Below, one piece after another: positions 1-10,000 of a stretch of 33,605 nucleotides of DNA. Source of the stretch: Bacillota bacterium (lineage in GTDB: Bacteria > Bacillota_I > Bacilli_A > RF39 > UBA660); contig SVAN01000010.1 of the NCBI GenBank assembly GCA_015059375.1, forward strand, positions 1-33,605, written 5' to 3'. The first letter of the stretch is position 1, and every line of letters begins with the position of its first letter. The position numbers and the translations under genes were made by a program. The notes under the pieces are model-generated. The model had not been told where the DNA came from. It was given only the letters and a program-made list of their open reading frames with translations, and ran no database searches.

Positions 1-252
1 AAGTCTTGAATTAATACCAAATGTTGAATAAAATGTAAAATAATAATTCATGCTTCCGCTAGTCCTTTTCATCTTTCTAACGTATCCCGCACTACTTGAA
101 ACACCAACTTTTAGTGTCATTGTTTTTCCATCTTGCGACAATTCAAAGTCTTTAAGGAACACATCGGTTCTTGATCCTCCTGATGCTATAAATAAGCTAA
201 TTACGATTAATGCTACAACTATTAGGCTTATTATCAATGGTTTCTTTTTCAT
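1..252 (-). CDS. Partial small secreted/membrane-anchored hypothetical protein (N-terminus MKKKPLIISLIVVALIVISLFIASGGSRTDVFLKDFELSQDGKTMTLKVGVSSSAGYVRK...)
   Basis: Open minus-strand frame to the window edge, ATG at 252, strong SD (GGAGGAGAAT) just upstream, N-terminal hydrophobic segment. Not in the ORF track because the stop lies outside the window. Confidence 0.75.
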   Translation of the reverse strand, partial: MKKKPLIISLIVVALIVISLFIASGGSRTDVFLKDFELSQDGKTMTLKVGVSSSAGYVRKMKRTSGSMNYYFTFYSTFGINSRL

Positions 253-386
253 ATTCTCCTCCCACTATTTATCGGTCAAAAATATTATATCAAAAAGTCT
301 AGATATGTGGGGCAGCTTGTACCACAATCTCGTTTGGGATAAACAAGAAAAATACACTAAGACTAAAATGACTTATATTTATTTGC

Positions 387-854
387 TTATTCTATCTCAT
401 CTAACATTTTCTTTTTTATTTTATCTATATCAGTAAAAAATAAATTTATACCTCTTTGTTTTAATTTCATTAAATTTTTAAAATTATATAATATAATTTC
501 AATTAATTTTTCTGGTACCATTGCAGGTTTACCATCAACAGTATGCACGTGATCAATATATTTTTCTAAAGTAGGAAAAGCATTTTGTAATAAAATTGCT
601 GCCTTTTCATCAAAAACATCTTCAATTAATATAGTGTTACAAAATCCATATTTTTCTTTTTTATTTTCAACAATTTTCCTATATTTATCTACTTTAGAAC
701 TTAAAGGTATAAACCATAAAATATCTTTATCCTTAATAGTAAAATAAGTCTGTCGTTTTTTACCACGTTCATGATTAGTCATAAGATTTTCATCATCTAC
801 AATATCAAAAAATTCATCTTTTATATGATATAAATAACCTGTCTTAATTTCCAT
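387..854 (-). CDS. CptN/ToxN-like type III toxin-antitoxin endoribonuclease toxin
   Basis: Sequence MEIKTGYLYHIKDEFFDIVDDENLMTNHE...RQTYFTIKD..ILWFIPLSSKVDKY...YIDHVHTVDGKPAMVPEKL resembles remembered CptN-family toxins. Start at 854 chosen over the longer ORF because of SD GGAGATGAT. Confidence 0.7.
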   Translation of the reverse strand: MEIKTGYLYHIKDEFFDIVDDENLMTNHERGKKRQTYFTIKDKDILWFIPLSSKVDKYRKIVENKKEKYGFCNTILIEDVFDEKAAILLQNAFPTLEKYIDHVHTVDGKPAMVPEKLIEIILYNFKNLMKLKQRGINLFFTDIDKIKKKMLDEIE

Positions 855-893
855 GTCTATCATCTCCATATACAATATACTATAAAACAAAAG

Positions 894-919
894 AAAACTC
901 CATCAAATGATGAAGTTTT
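894..919 (-). terminator. Intrinsic terminator between candidate antitoxin RNA and toxin gene
   Basis: Minus strand AAAACTTCATCA-TT-TGATGGAGTTTT hairpin (one G.U) followed by a T-rich tract. Confidence 0.7.
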
Positions 920-996
920 TCTACATTTTCAACTGGGATCACTTATTACTCGCTAGCCACCCGGAAGCGAGAAACATTTTCGCACTTTTCAGTGCA
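894..996 (-). ncRNA. Candidate type III antitoxin RNA (CptI/ToxI-like)
   Basis: Lies between a promoter (TTGACA/TATATT) and the terminator, directly upstream of the toxin. Contains a CTCGCT...AGCGAG stem whose loop GGG can pair with a downstream CCC (H-type pseudoknot). Confidence 0.55.
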
Positions 997-1001
997 ATGT
1001 A

Positions 1002-1030
1002 AATATACTACATTTTTATGAAAATGTCAA
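1002..1030 (-). promoter_or_regulatory. Sigma-70-type promoter of the candidate antitoxin RNA/toxin locus
   Basis: TTGACA (1030-1025), 17 bp spacer, TATATT (1007-1002) on the minus strand. Confidence 0.7.
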
Positions 1031-1105
1031 CTATAGTATACATTTATATTATATTCTGTTTATAAAATTATATATACTTATATTTTTTTATTATTAAAAA
1101 TTCCT

Positions 1106-1390
1106 TTACTTTTTTGTCTTTTGTTTTTTATCTTGAAAAGTTACTAAGCTTAAATAAATTTGTTGAGCTTCCTTTTCTGTAATTTCTATTAATGCGTCAG
1201 GTATATCACTTTCATATGATACCACATATTTTTCTATTGGTAGTAGTGATATGTAGTCATAGATATTCGAATCATGAAATAACCACCCCAACATATTCTT
1301 TTGAACATAAGACTTTGTTATCACGTTATTGTCTTCTAATACTTTAAACAAAAAAATACCAGCTTTATCGATCATTATTCCTAATTTCAT
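1106..1390 (-). CDS. Hypothetical protein (~94 aa)
   Basis: Internal ATG with SD (GGGAGAATAGGT) gives MKLGIMIDKAGIFLFKVLEDNN...; no recognised family. Confidence 0.55.
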   Translation of the reverse strand: MKLGIMIDKAGIFLFKVLEDNNVITKSYVQKNMLGWLFHDSNIYDYISLLPIEKYVVSYESDIPDALIEITEKEAQQIYLSLVTFQDKKQKTKK

Positions 1391-1554
1391 ACCTATTCTC
1401 CCTTCGGCTTTATATTTTAACACATATAATATTAAATAGTAAATATTTATAAAGTGAGGTAGTTCAAGATAGTTACATTTTACTTCCTGCAAATTCTCAT
1501 CACACCAAGCACAAAAAAAGGCCAAGATAACAAATATCTTAACCTAATTTATAA

Positions 1555-4185
1555 TTAATTTCTTTCTTTTAAAGCAGCTTGTGCAGCAGCAAGTCTAGCA
1601 ATAGGAACTCTAAATGGTGAGCAAGAAACATAAGAAAGTCCTACTTTATGACAGAATTCAACACTACTTGGTTCACCACCGTGTTCACCACAAATACCCA
1701 GTTTAATTTCAGGTCTTGTAGCACGTCCTTTTTCAGCAGCCATCTCAACAAGTTTACCTACACCATTTTGGTCAAGTCTTGCGAATGGATCTGATTCATA
1801 AATCTTATTTTGATAATAAGCATCTAAGAATTTACCAGCATCATCTCTTGAGAACCCAAATGTCATTTGAGTTAAGTCGTTGGTACCAAATGAGAAGAAT
1901 TCAGCTTCTTTAGCAATTTCATCAGCAGTAAGTGCAGCACGAGGTATTTCAATCATTGTACCAATATGGTATTCAATGTCTGAACCTTTTTCTTCTTTAA
2001 CTTTTTCAGCAGTTTCAATAACTACATCTTTAACAAATTTTAATTCTTTAATTTCTCCTACTAAAGGGATCATGATTTCCGGAACGATATCATATCCATC
2101 CTCTTCTTTAACTTCAATAGCAGCTTCCATTAAAGCACGAGTTTGCATGCGAGCAATTTCTGGATAAGTAACGGCTAGACGGCATCCTCTGTGTCCCATC
2201 ATTGGGTTAAATTCATGTAAATCATTACATTTATCCTTTAGATGTTCTACTGAAACACCCATTTCATTAGCTAAAGCTTTAATATCTTCTTCAGCAGTTG
2301 GTAAGAATTCATGTAAAGGTGGGTCTAAATAACGAACTGTCATAGGAAGACCTTTAAGTTCTTTATACATAGCTTTAAAATCGCTTTTTTGGAATGGAAT
2401 TAGTTCATTTAAAGCTTCTTCTCTAGCTTCAACAGTTTCACTTAAAATCATTTTTCTAATTTTAGGAATTCGTGCTTCATCAAAGAACATATGTTCTGTA
2501 CGGCATAAACCAATACCTTCAGCACCAAGTTCAACAGCTTGTTTTGTATCACGTGGATTGTCAGCGTTTGTACGTACTTTTAGAGTTCTAAATTCATCAG
2601 CCCAGCCCATAATTCTACCAAAATTTCCAGAAACTGATGCTTCTTCTGTTTTAATATCACCGTCATAAATTTTTCCAGTTGTGCCATCTAATGAGATATA
2701 GTCACCTTCATGGTATGTATGTCCGCCAAGTTCAAAATACTTTTCTTCTTCATTAATTTTTATTTCACCACAACCAGATACACAGCAAGTACCCATACCA
2801 CGAGCAACAACGGCAGCGTGAGATGTCATACCACCACGAACTGTTAAAATACCTTGAGCAGCTACCATACCTTCAATATCTTCTGGAGTAGTTTCAAGAC
2901 GAACTAAAATAACTCTTTCGCCTTTACCGCCAATTCCTTGTGCTTTAGCATCTTCAGCGCTAAATACTACTTTACCCGCAGCGGCTCCTGGAGATGCTGG
3001 AAGTGCATTACCAATAACTTCACCTTTCTTAAGGGCATCAGTATTAAAAGTTGGGTGTAATAATTGATCTAATGATTTAGCTTCAATACGAAGTACAGCT
3101 TCTTCTTTAGTAATCATACCTTCATCAACTAAATCGCAAGCAATTTGAATTGCAGCATGAGCAGTTCTTTTGCCATTACGAGTTTGTAAGAAATATAGTT
3201 TACCTTCTTGAATAGTAAATTCCATATCTTGCATATCGCAATAATGTTTTTCTAATTTATCTGCTATTTCAATAAATTCTTTATAACATTCAGGTAAATC
3301 TTCTTCTAACTTAGTAATTGGTTGTGGAGTACGAACACCAGCAACAACATCTTCACCTTGCGCGTTAATTAAGTATTCACCATAAATACCTTTTTCTCCA
3401 GTAGATGGGTTACGTGTAAAGGCTACACCAGTACCAGATGTTTCTCCCATATTACCAAATACCATGGCTTGAACATTTACAGCAGTTCCCCAATCACCAG
3501 GAATATCATTCATCCGGCGATATACGATAGCTCTAGGGTTATCCCATGATCTAAATACCGCTTTAACAGCTCCCATTAATTGTTCTTTAGGATCTTGAGG
3601 GAATTCTTCCCCATTCATATTTTCTTTATAAACAGCTTTAAATCTACTTACAAGTTCTTTTAAATCTTCAACTGTAAGTTCAGTATCATAATGAACACCT
3701 TTTTCTTCTTTTAATTCATCAATAATTTTTTCGAAGAATGACTTTGGAACTTCCATTACAACATCTGAATACATTTGAATAAAACGACGATAAGAGTCAT
3801 ATGCAAATCTTGCATTTCCTGTCTTAGCCGCAAATCCTTCAGCAGCTACATCGTTTAATCCTAAGTTAAGGATTGTATCCATCATTCCAGGCATCGAAGC
3901 TCTCGCCCCACTTCTAACAGATACTAAAAGTGGATCTGAATTGTCTCCAAATTTTTTACCTTGAATTTCTTCTAATTTTTTTAGACTTTCAAAAATTTGA
4001 TTTTGAATTTCTTCTGAAATTTGTTTGCCACTGTTATAATAATCAGTACATGCTTCAGTAGTTACAGTAAATCCTTGAGGAATTGGTAATCCTAGATTAG
4101 TCATTTCAGCAAGGTTTGCACCTTTACCACCTAACAAATTTCTTAAATCTTTGTTTCCTTCCGAAAACATATATACGTATTTCAT
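1555..4185 (-). CDS. ppdK: Pyruvate, phosphate dikinase
   Basis: 876 aa; hallmark motifs LLGGKGANLAEM, VSVRSGARASMPGMMDT, GGMTSHAAVVARGMG, GLCRTEHMF, FSFGTNDLTQMTFG. Start after SD GGAGGATAT. Confidence 0.97.
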   Translation of the reverse strand: MKYVYMFSEGNKDLRNLLGGKGANLAEMTNLGLPIPQGFTVTTEACTDYYNSGKQISEEIQNQIFESLKKLEEIQGKKFGDNSDPLLVSVRSGARASMPGMMDTILNLGLNDVAAEGFAAKTGNARFAYDSYRRFIQMYSDVVMEVPKSFFEKIIDELKEEKGVHYDTELTVEDLKELVSRFKAVYKENMNGEEFPQDPKEQLMGAVKAVFRSWDNPRAIVYRRMNDIPGDWGTAVNVQAMVFGNMGETSGTGVAFTRNPSTGEKGIYGEYLINAQGEDVVAGVRTPQPITKLEEDLPECYKEFIEIADKLEKHYCDMQDMEFTIQEGKLYFLQTRNGKRTAHAAIQIACDLVDEGMITKEEAVLRIEAKSLDQLLHPTFNTDALKKGEVIGNALPASPGAAAGKVVFSAEDAKAQGIGGKGERVILVRLETTPEDIEGMVAAQGILTVRGGMTSHAAVVARGMGTCCVSGCGEIKINEEEKYFELGGHTYHEGDYISLDGTTGKIYDGDIKTEEASVSGNFGRIMGWADEFRTLKVRTNADNPRDTKQAVELGAEGIGLCRTEHMFFDEARIPKIRKMILSETVEAREEALNELIPFQKSDFKAMYKELKGLPMTVRYLDPPLHEFLPTAEEDIKALANEMGVSVEHLKDKCNDLHEFNPMMGHRGCRLAVTYPEIARMQTRALMEAAIEVKEEDGYDIVPEIMIPLVGEIKELKFVKDVVIETAEKVKEEKGSDIEYHIGTMIEIPRAALTADEIAKEAEFFSFGTNDLTQMTFGFSRDDAGKFLDAYYQNKIYESDPFARLDQNGVGKLVEMAAEKGRATRPEIKLGICGEHGGEPSSVEFCHKVGLSYVSCSPFRVPIARLAAAQAALKERN

Positions 4186-4221
4186 ATATCCTCCTACCCC
4201 AATAGTATAACACACAAGAAA

Positions 4222-4250
4222 AAGAGCGAGAATAGTATTTACTCGCTCTT
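4222..4250. terminator. Hairpin terminator between ppdK and the upstream ATPase gene
   Basis: AAGAGCGAG ... CTCGCTCTT inverted repeat in the intergenic gap, flanked by A/T tracts. Confidence 0.6.
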
Positions 4251-4271
4251 GACATATTTTTTATAAAAGTA

Positions 4272-5555
4272 TTATGGTTTTAATGCTGTTATCGGAATTA
4301 TATATATACCAGTATCCTTATCCTGAATTACCGCTTCATAATGCCCGACGATTACGCACATGAATTTAGGTTTTCTTTCCGCATTTTGATAAAAATTCAT
4401 AAGATTTTCTTTTGCTTCATCAATACTACCATCACTTAGCTTTATTTCAACCGCTCCATAATTTCCATCTCTAAATTCTAAAATGGCATCAACTTCATCT
4501 CCCGAAGTATTATCTCTAAAATGATATAAATGACCATCTAAATAATCCATATAAATTCTTAAATCTCTTTCTACTAAAGCTTCAAACATCAAACCAAAAG
4601 TATTATGATCGTTTAATAACTTATCTATTGATAAATCTAAACTGGCACAAGCAAGAGATGGATCGATTAAATGCCTTTTTGGAGACTTTCCAATCCTTTT
4701 CGACGAACGATAATTGATACTAAAAGCTTCCTGATTCGCAGTTAAATAAAGACTATCTAAAACACTTATATAATCCGCTACAGTTATACGACTTTCTAAT
4801 AGCTCTTCCGAATTTTCAAACACCTCAATATCTTTTACTATTGTATCATTTCCAGCTATCGAAGATTCATTTCTAGAAAGCGATCTTATTAGCATTCTCA
4901 TTTTATTTGAATCACGCTTTTTATCTTTTCTTTCGTTAATATCTTTATTTATAATTGAGTCAATATAGCTTTTAGGGATTAAATCTATTTCATCAATATT
5001 ACGATTAATATTCTCAGGCCAACCACCACGAATAATTAATTTAGCTAATTCATCAAGCTCAACTTTTCTTAAATATTTACAATTAACTACTCCTTCAAGC
5101 ATATCTGTTATTCCTACATCTCCCGAAGAATCACCAGATTCATATAAACTCATTGGATACATTTTCATCGAAGCGATTCTCCCGGTTCCTGAGTGAAACA
5201 CTTCCTCTTCCCCTTCATCTTTACTTAAAGTAGTAGAACCCGTTAAAATAAATTTACCTTTATCATGGTCACTATCACATTCATGTCTTACAGCATCCCA
5301 TATACTAGGTACTAACTGCCATTCATCGATAAGTTGCGGTCTTTGACTTGTAAATATATATTTAGGGTCTACCTTAGCTAAATCTCTAGGGCCTCTTTCC
5401 GTCATATACGTCACTGAACTTGCGTGATTTAGCGAAGTCCAAGTTTTCCCGCACCACTTAGGGCCTTCGATTGAAATTGCTCCAAAAACATTTAAATATT
5501 TTTTGATTTTTTCATCAATTAATCTTTGACGATAATCTTCTTTTTTTAAATTCAT
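4272..5555 (-). CDS. AAA ATPase with C-terminal DUF4143-like domain
   Basis: Walker A-like GPKWCGKTW, FILTGSTTLS, IIRGGWPE, HLYHFRDNTSGDEVDAILEFRDGNYGAVEIKLSDG (PDDEXK-like C-terminus). Confidence 0.85.
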   Translation of the reverse strand: MNLKKEDYRQRLIDEKIKKYLNVFGAISIEGPKWCGKTWTSLNHASSVTYMTERGPRDLAKVDPKYIFTSQRPQLIDEWQLVPSIWDAVRHECDSDHDKGKFILTGSTTLSKDEGEEEVFHSGTGRIASMKMYPMSLYESGDSSGDVGITDMLEGVVNCKYLRKVELDELAKLIIRGGWPENINRNIDEIDLIPKSYIDSIINKDINERKDKKRDSNKMRMLIRSLSRNESSIAGNDTIVKDIEVFENSEELLESRITVADYISVLDSLYLTANQEAFSINYRSSKRIGKSPKRHLIDPSLACASLDLSIDKLLNDHNTFGLMFEALVERDLRIYMDYLDGHLYHFRDNTSGDEVDAILEFRDGNYGAVEIKLSDGSIDEAKENLMNFYQNAERKPKFMCVIVGHYEAVIQDKDTGIYIIPITALKP

Positions 5556-5592
5556 CTTAAAACCTCTTTACTACTATTATAATAGCACTTTA

Positions 5593-5651
5593 ATATACAC
5601 TTTTCAACAATTTTAATATACACTTTTCCAAACTTTTGATATACACTTTTC
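5593..5651 (-). repeat. Three 13-bp direct repeats (ATATACACTTTTC plus strand / GAAAAGTGTATAT minus strand), exact 23-bp period
   Basis: Copies at 5593-5605, 5616-5628 and 5639-5651, immediately upstream of the ATPase gene. The promoter-proximal copy overlaps a possible -35 (TTGAAA, 17 bp, TATTAT). Confidence 0.75.
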
Positions 5652-5663
5652 CGAAAATAGCAA

Positions 5664-6125
5664 TTATAACTTTCTTTCAATAATCGGCGATTTTAAAATT
5701 TTTTTAATAAGCCTTCTTCTTTTAAGGCCTTTCATTTCAGAAAAAAGTTCAACTTCAACAAGTTCCCAAATAAATACCCAACCACCAATCACAATTAATT
5801 CTTTAAAGATTTCCGATTTAACTAAAGTTGATAAGAACAAAGTAAAGATTCCTACAACAAAATAAAACACTTGAGCAATATTATTTCTTTGATGTCTCCT
5901 TAAACTTTTTTTATACTCATTTCTCAGTCCTTCATCAATTAACTTTTTACATTCAATATCCTTCTTTAAATAATTATTAACTACTAAAGTTATCTTCGAG
6001 GCACTATAAAAAGTAATCGAAGATTCTATAATATAACTAATTAACTCTGGAGATGCTTTTAAATTATTATACTTGTCATATAGATCACTTTCGTTTCTGA
6101 TTTCAATATCTATATATTTTTCCAT
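5664..6125 (-). CDS. Hypothetical membrane protein with two hydrophobic segments
   Basis: Intact 153-aa ORF; hydrophobic IAQVFYFVVGIFTLFLSTLV and ELIVIGGWVFIWELVEV. Confidence 0.6.
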   Translation of the reverse strand: MEKYIDIEIRNESDLYDKYNNLKASPELISYIIESSITFYSASKITLVVNNYLKKDIECKKLIDEGLRNEYKKSLRRHQRNNIAQVFYFVVGIFTLFLSTLVKSEIFKELIVIGGWVFIWELVEVELFSEMKGLKRRRLIKKILKSPIIERKL

Positions 6126-6132
6126 AATATTC

Positions 6133-7002
6133 CTACTTTCTCGGCATATTTTTTAAATAAACACTTTTTAAATAATCATTTGTAATATGAGTATATACCT
6201 CAGTAGTATTTAAACTACTATGTCCTAATAATTCCTGAACAGTTTTAATATCTGCGCCATTATTAAGTAAGTGAGTAGCAAAGGTGTGCCTAAAGGTGTG
6301 AGGTGTTACATTATTATTAATTTGTGCATTTAAAGCAATTTTATCAATTATTCCTTCGACTCCTCGCGAAGTAATCTTTTCCCCTTTGTGGTTAACAATT
6401 AAATATTCACATTTAATATTACTTCGGTATGATAAATAAACATCAAGCGCTGCACTTGCATAATCACCAAAGTAGACAATTCTTTCTTTTTTCCCTTTAC
6501 CAAATACGCGAATACTTTTCTCACTAAATAAAATATCACTTAACTTTAAATTAACAAGTTCTGACACACGCATACCAGTTGCATAAAACAGTTCAATAAT
6601 CAGCTTATTACGAGCTCCTAAAAGACTATCGTTTTTTATACTATCAATAATACTTCGCATTTCTTCATACGATAAAAAATTAGGTAATTTCTTTTCTATT
6701 TTAGGATTGCTTACTTCTTTAAAAACATTACTGGCAATTAATCCTTCGTCAAGCAAATAATCATAAAAGTTTCTTAAGCTACTAAGTTTATTAGCTATAC
6801 TTCGATTTTTTAAATTAAGACTATCTAAATATTTTAAATAACTTATTACATTATCTTTACTTATATTTAAATAATCAATATTACGTAATTTTAAATATTC
6901 TAAAAACTTTTGTAAATGTAAAAAATATTCTGAAATTGTATTTTCAGAATAATTTAATTCATATTTCAAATAATCTAAATATTTTTCTAATCTATCATTC
7001 AT
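6133..7002 (-). CDS. Tyrosine recombinase, XerC/XerD-like
   Basis: N-terminal SAM-like domain; catalytic residues in YATGMRVSEL, TPHTFRHTFATHLL, LLGHSSLNTTEVYTH. The ORF-track N-terminus (7003-7275) overlaps the adjacent gene and is judged spurious. Confidence 0.9.
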   Translation of the reverse strand: MNDRLEKYLDYLKYELNYSENTISEYFLHLQKFLEYLKLRNIDYLNISKDNVISYLKYLDSLNLKNRSIANKLSSLRNFYDYLLDEGLIASNVFKEVSNPKIEKKLPNFLSYEEMRSIIDSIKNDSLLGARNKLIIELFYATGMRVSELVNLKLSDILFSEKSIRVFGKGKKERIVYFGDYASAALDVYLSYRSNIKCEYLIVNHKGEKITSRGVEGIIDKIALNAQINNNVTPHTFRHTFATHLLNNGADIKTVQELLGHSSLNTTEVYTHITNDYLKSVYLKNMPRK

Positions 7003-7018
7003 AATTATAAATAAATCT

Positions 7019-7039
7019 AAGGCGGATTTTATCCGCCTT
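7019..7039. terminator. Hairpin between the surface-protein gene and the xer gene
   Basis: AAGGCGGAT-TTT-ATCCGCCTT perfect 9-bp stem. Confidence 0.7.
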
Positions 7040-7046
7040 TTATATT

Positions 7047-10000
7047 TTATTTTAGTTTGTGTGGATTTTCTGCCGTTCCATCTTGCGGCTCTATTTCGAC
7101 ATCTGCTTCCAGATACAAGGCAGGACGCGCCGCAATCACGCCGTTGACGGTGCTGCCGTAGACATATCCACCGACGTTGCCATACACCCAGAACGCATAA
7201 CCGGAATTGCCAGCATACGGAGATATTAACGATTCCCAGTAGTCCGAGTATAATAACCAATCCACCGCTGCACATGAGCCTTTATAATTAAATAAGGTTT
7301 CTGTACTTTCATTATTACACGAACTTCCATATGCTGCATATCCATAATCACTTGGATACATTAGTCCTATTGCCGCTTCTTTTGATGCATCAGCGTCTCC
7401 TAAAACTCCATTTCGGTATCCCGGAGTACCTGTATTTCTTTCAATATCATACCATCCTGCTGCATATAAGGTTTCATGCGTGGCAGAATCTGTTCCTCTT
7501 AAATGCCATAGGGAATATTTATCATTATATTTGGCTATTTGATCTTGGGCTGTAGTTGATAGCGAACCTAAATATTCTCCATTTAAATATTGATTTAATG
7601 TTGAGTTTACCCAGTCGTTTTCACATGGTAATGTACTATCCCATGCCATATATGTGTCTAGTGGTGTTGCTTTAATTATCTTTGTATACTCTTTATTTGG
7701 ATCAAGATTCATATCTGACCCATTAAAGGTTCCAATTATTCGCCATAGTTCACCATTATACTCAACATAGTTATCAGGATTTTTACCTTCATATCTTATT
7801 CCATTTTGATCTACTACTCGGTATATCGAACCATCCGCTTTTGACGTATAATCATCTTCACTTTCTAACGCAAGTACGTAATCCGATAGATATTCTTTTG
7901 GAGCTTCATAATGAAGTTTATATGGATTTTCTTCAGACCCATTACCTCCTACTATTTCAACTTCACTTGACAAATACAAGACAGGACGCGCCGGATACGC
8001 TTCGCTGACGGAGTCGATGCTGACATACCCACCGCCTTCGCCAGCCACACCGAACACACCGCCGGAACTGTCAGCACTCGGAGATATTAACCATTCAAAG
8101 CTGTACAAGTTGTCCAAGTATAATAACCAATCCACCGCTCCACATGAGCCTTCATAATTAGATAACGTTTCTGTATTTTCATTATTACACGAACTTCCAT
8201 ATGCTGCATATCCATAATCGCTTGGATACATTAATCCTATTGCCGCTTCTTTAGCCGCATCTGCGGCTCCTAAAACTCCATTTCGGTATCCCGGAGTACC
8301 TGTACTTCTTTCTATTTCATACCAGCCTGCTGCGTACAAACTTTGATCAGTAGTGATATCAGTTCCTCTTAAATGCCATAGGGAATACTTTCCGTTGTGT
8401 TCTGCTATCATCTCTTGGGCTGTTGTAGATAGCGAACTTAAGTATTCTCCGTTTAAATACGCATTTAGTGTTGAATTTACCCAGTCGTTTTCATATTGTA
8501 TTGTTTCGCTTGGATTGTAATCCCATTCCATATATGTTTCTAGTTGTGTACTTCTTGCTATCTTGGTATATTTTTTACTTGGATCTAGGTTCATATCTGA
8601 GCCATTAAATGTACCAATTATTCGCCATAATTCACCATTATATTCGACATAATTATCGGGATTTTTACCCTCGTATCTTACACCGTTTTGGTCTACTACA
8701 CGATAAATTGTTCCATCCTGACTTGATGTATAGTCAGTATCTCCCTCTAAAGCAAGAACTGTATCTGATAATGTTTTAAATTTCTTACTTAATTTATATG
8801 GTCTACTTTCTGATCCATCTCCTGAGGTTACAACAACATCAGAATCTAAATATAATGTAGGGCGAACGAAGTGTTCAAAAAACGCTGCATCAGTTCCTGG
8901 AAAAAAAGAAGAATCAATAACATATGCTAGGCCATCTCCTCCACCACCAGGCGTTATCGTCCACTCCATATTTGATAATATCCAACTATATGCCGAACAA
9001 GATTTATAATGATTATTCATCGTATCAAAACTTTCGCTACTACAATTTTCACCATAAACTGCATATCCATAATCACTTGGATACATTAAGCCAATCGCAG
9101 CTTCTTTTGCCGCGTCTGCACCACCTTCGACTCCATTTCGATATCCAGGTGTACCAGTATTTCTTTCAGCATTATACCATTCAGAAACTGAAAGCAAATA
9201 CGAAGTATCATATTGAGGGCCCCTTAAATGCCATGTTGAATAGTTATTATTATATCTAGCTATTTGACCTTGAGCAACGCTAGAAAGAGAGTTTAAATAT
9301 TCTCCATTTAGGTAAGTATTAAGAGTTGAATTTACCCAATCGTTTTCGTATTCTTCATCCCATTTCATAGTTCCTATTGAAGTTGCTTTTATTATCTTTG
9401 TATACTCTTTATTTGAATCAAGGTTCATATCTGAACCATTAAAAGTCCCTATTATTCGCCATAATTCACATGTAGAAGCATCCGATTCATCTGTACAATT
9501 ATAATAGACATAATTATCAGGATTTTCACCCTCGTATCTCACACCATTTTGGTCTACTACTCGGTAGATAGAGCCATCTGATGATACATAATCATTTTCA
9601 CTTTCTAAAGCAAGAACTGTATCTGATAAAGTTTTATTAAGCGAACAAGATACATTATCTATTTTAACCTTTCCGTTTAACTGTGAGCCCCTAAATTGAT
9701 CTTGAGCTACATTTAAATTATAAAAATTAAGATTTAATGAATAGACTTGTTGAGCTTTTGTCGTAAGACCATTTGCGTTATTACAAATACTTGATGAATA
9801 AACGGAATTACTTAATTTTTTACTATTATAATTGGGTAGTTGACTTGCAAATGCTGATAAATTCTGATGAACGTTTTGCATAGTTCCCGAAGCATTTTGC
9901 ATTGTTTCATTTAATGTTCCAGATAAAACAAATTCATTAACTCCCCCTTTAGAAATTTGATATTGATCTTTAGCATTATCAGTTTCATCCCATTCCCATG

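Noticed and set aside
50-436. Plus-strand 128-aa ORF
   Set aside because: Antisense to a clear partial minus-strand gene with SD and signal anchor, and runs into the toxin gene's 3' end.
7003-7275. N-terminal extension of the Xer ORF
   Set aside because: Overlaps the 3' end of the surface protein in another frame, crosses its terminator, and Cys/Arg-rich sequence is not recombinase-like; real start is at 7002.
7331-9259. Plus-strand His/Leu-rich ORFs (74 and 111 aa)
   Set aside because: Antisense to the repeat-containing surface protein; similar shadow ORFs arise from its repeated sequence.
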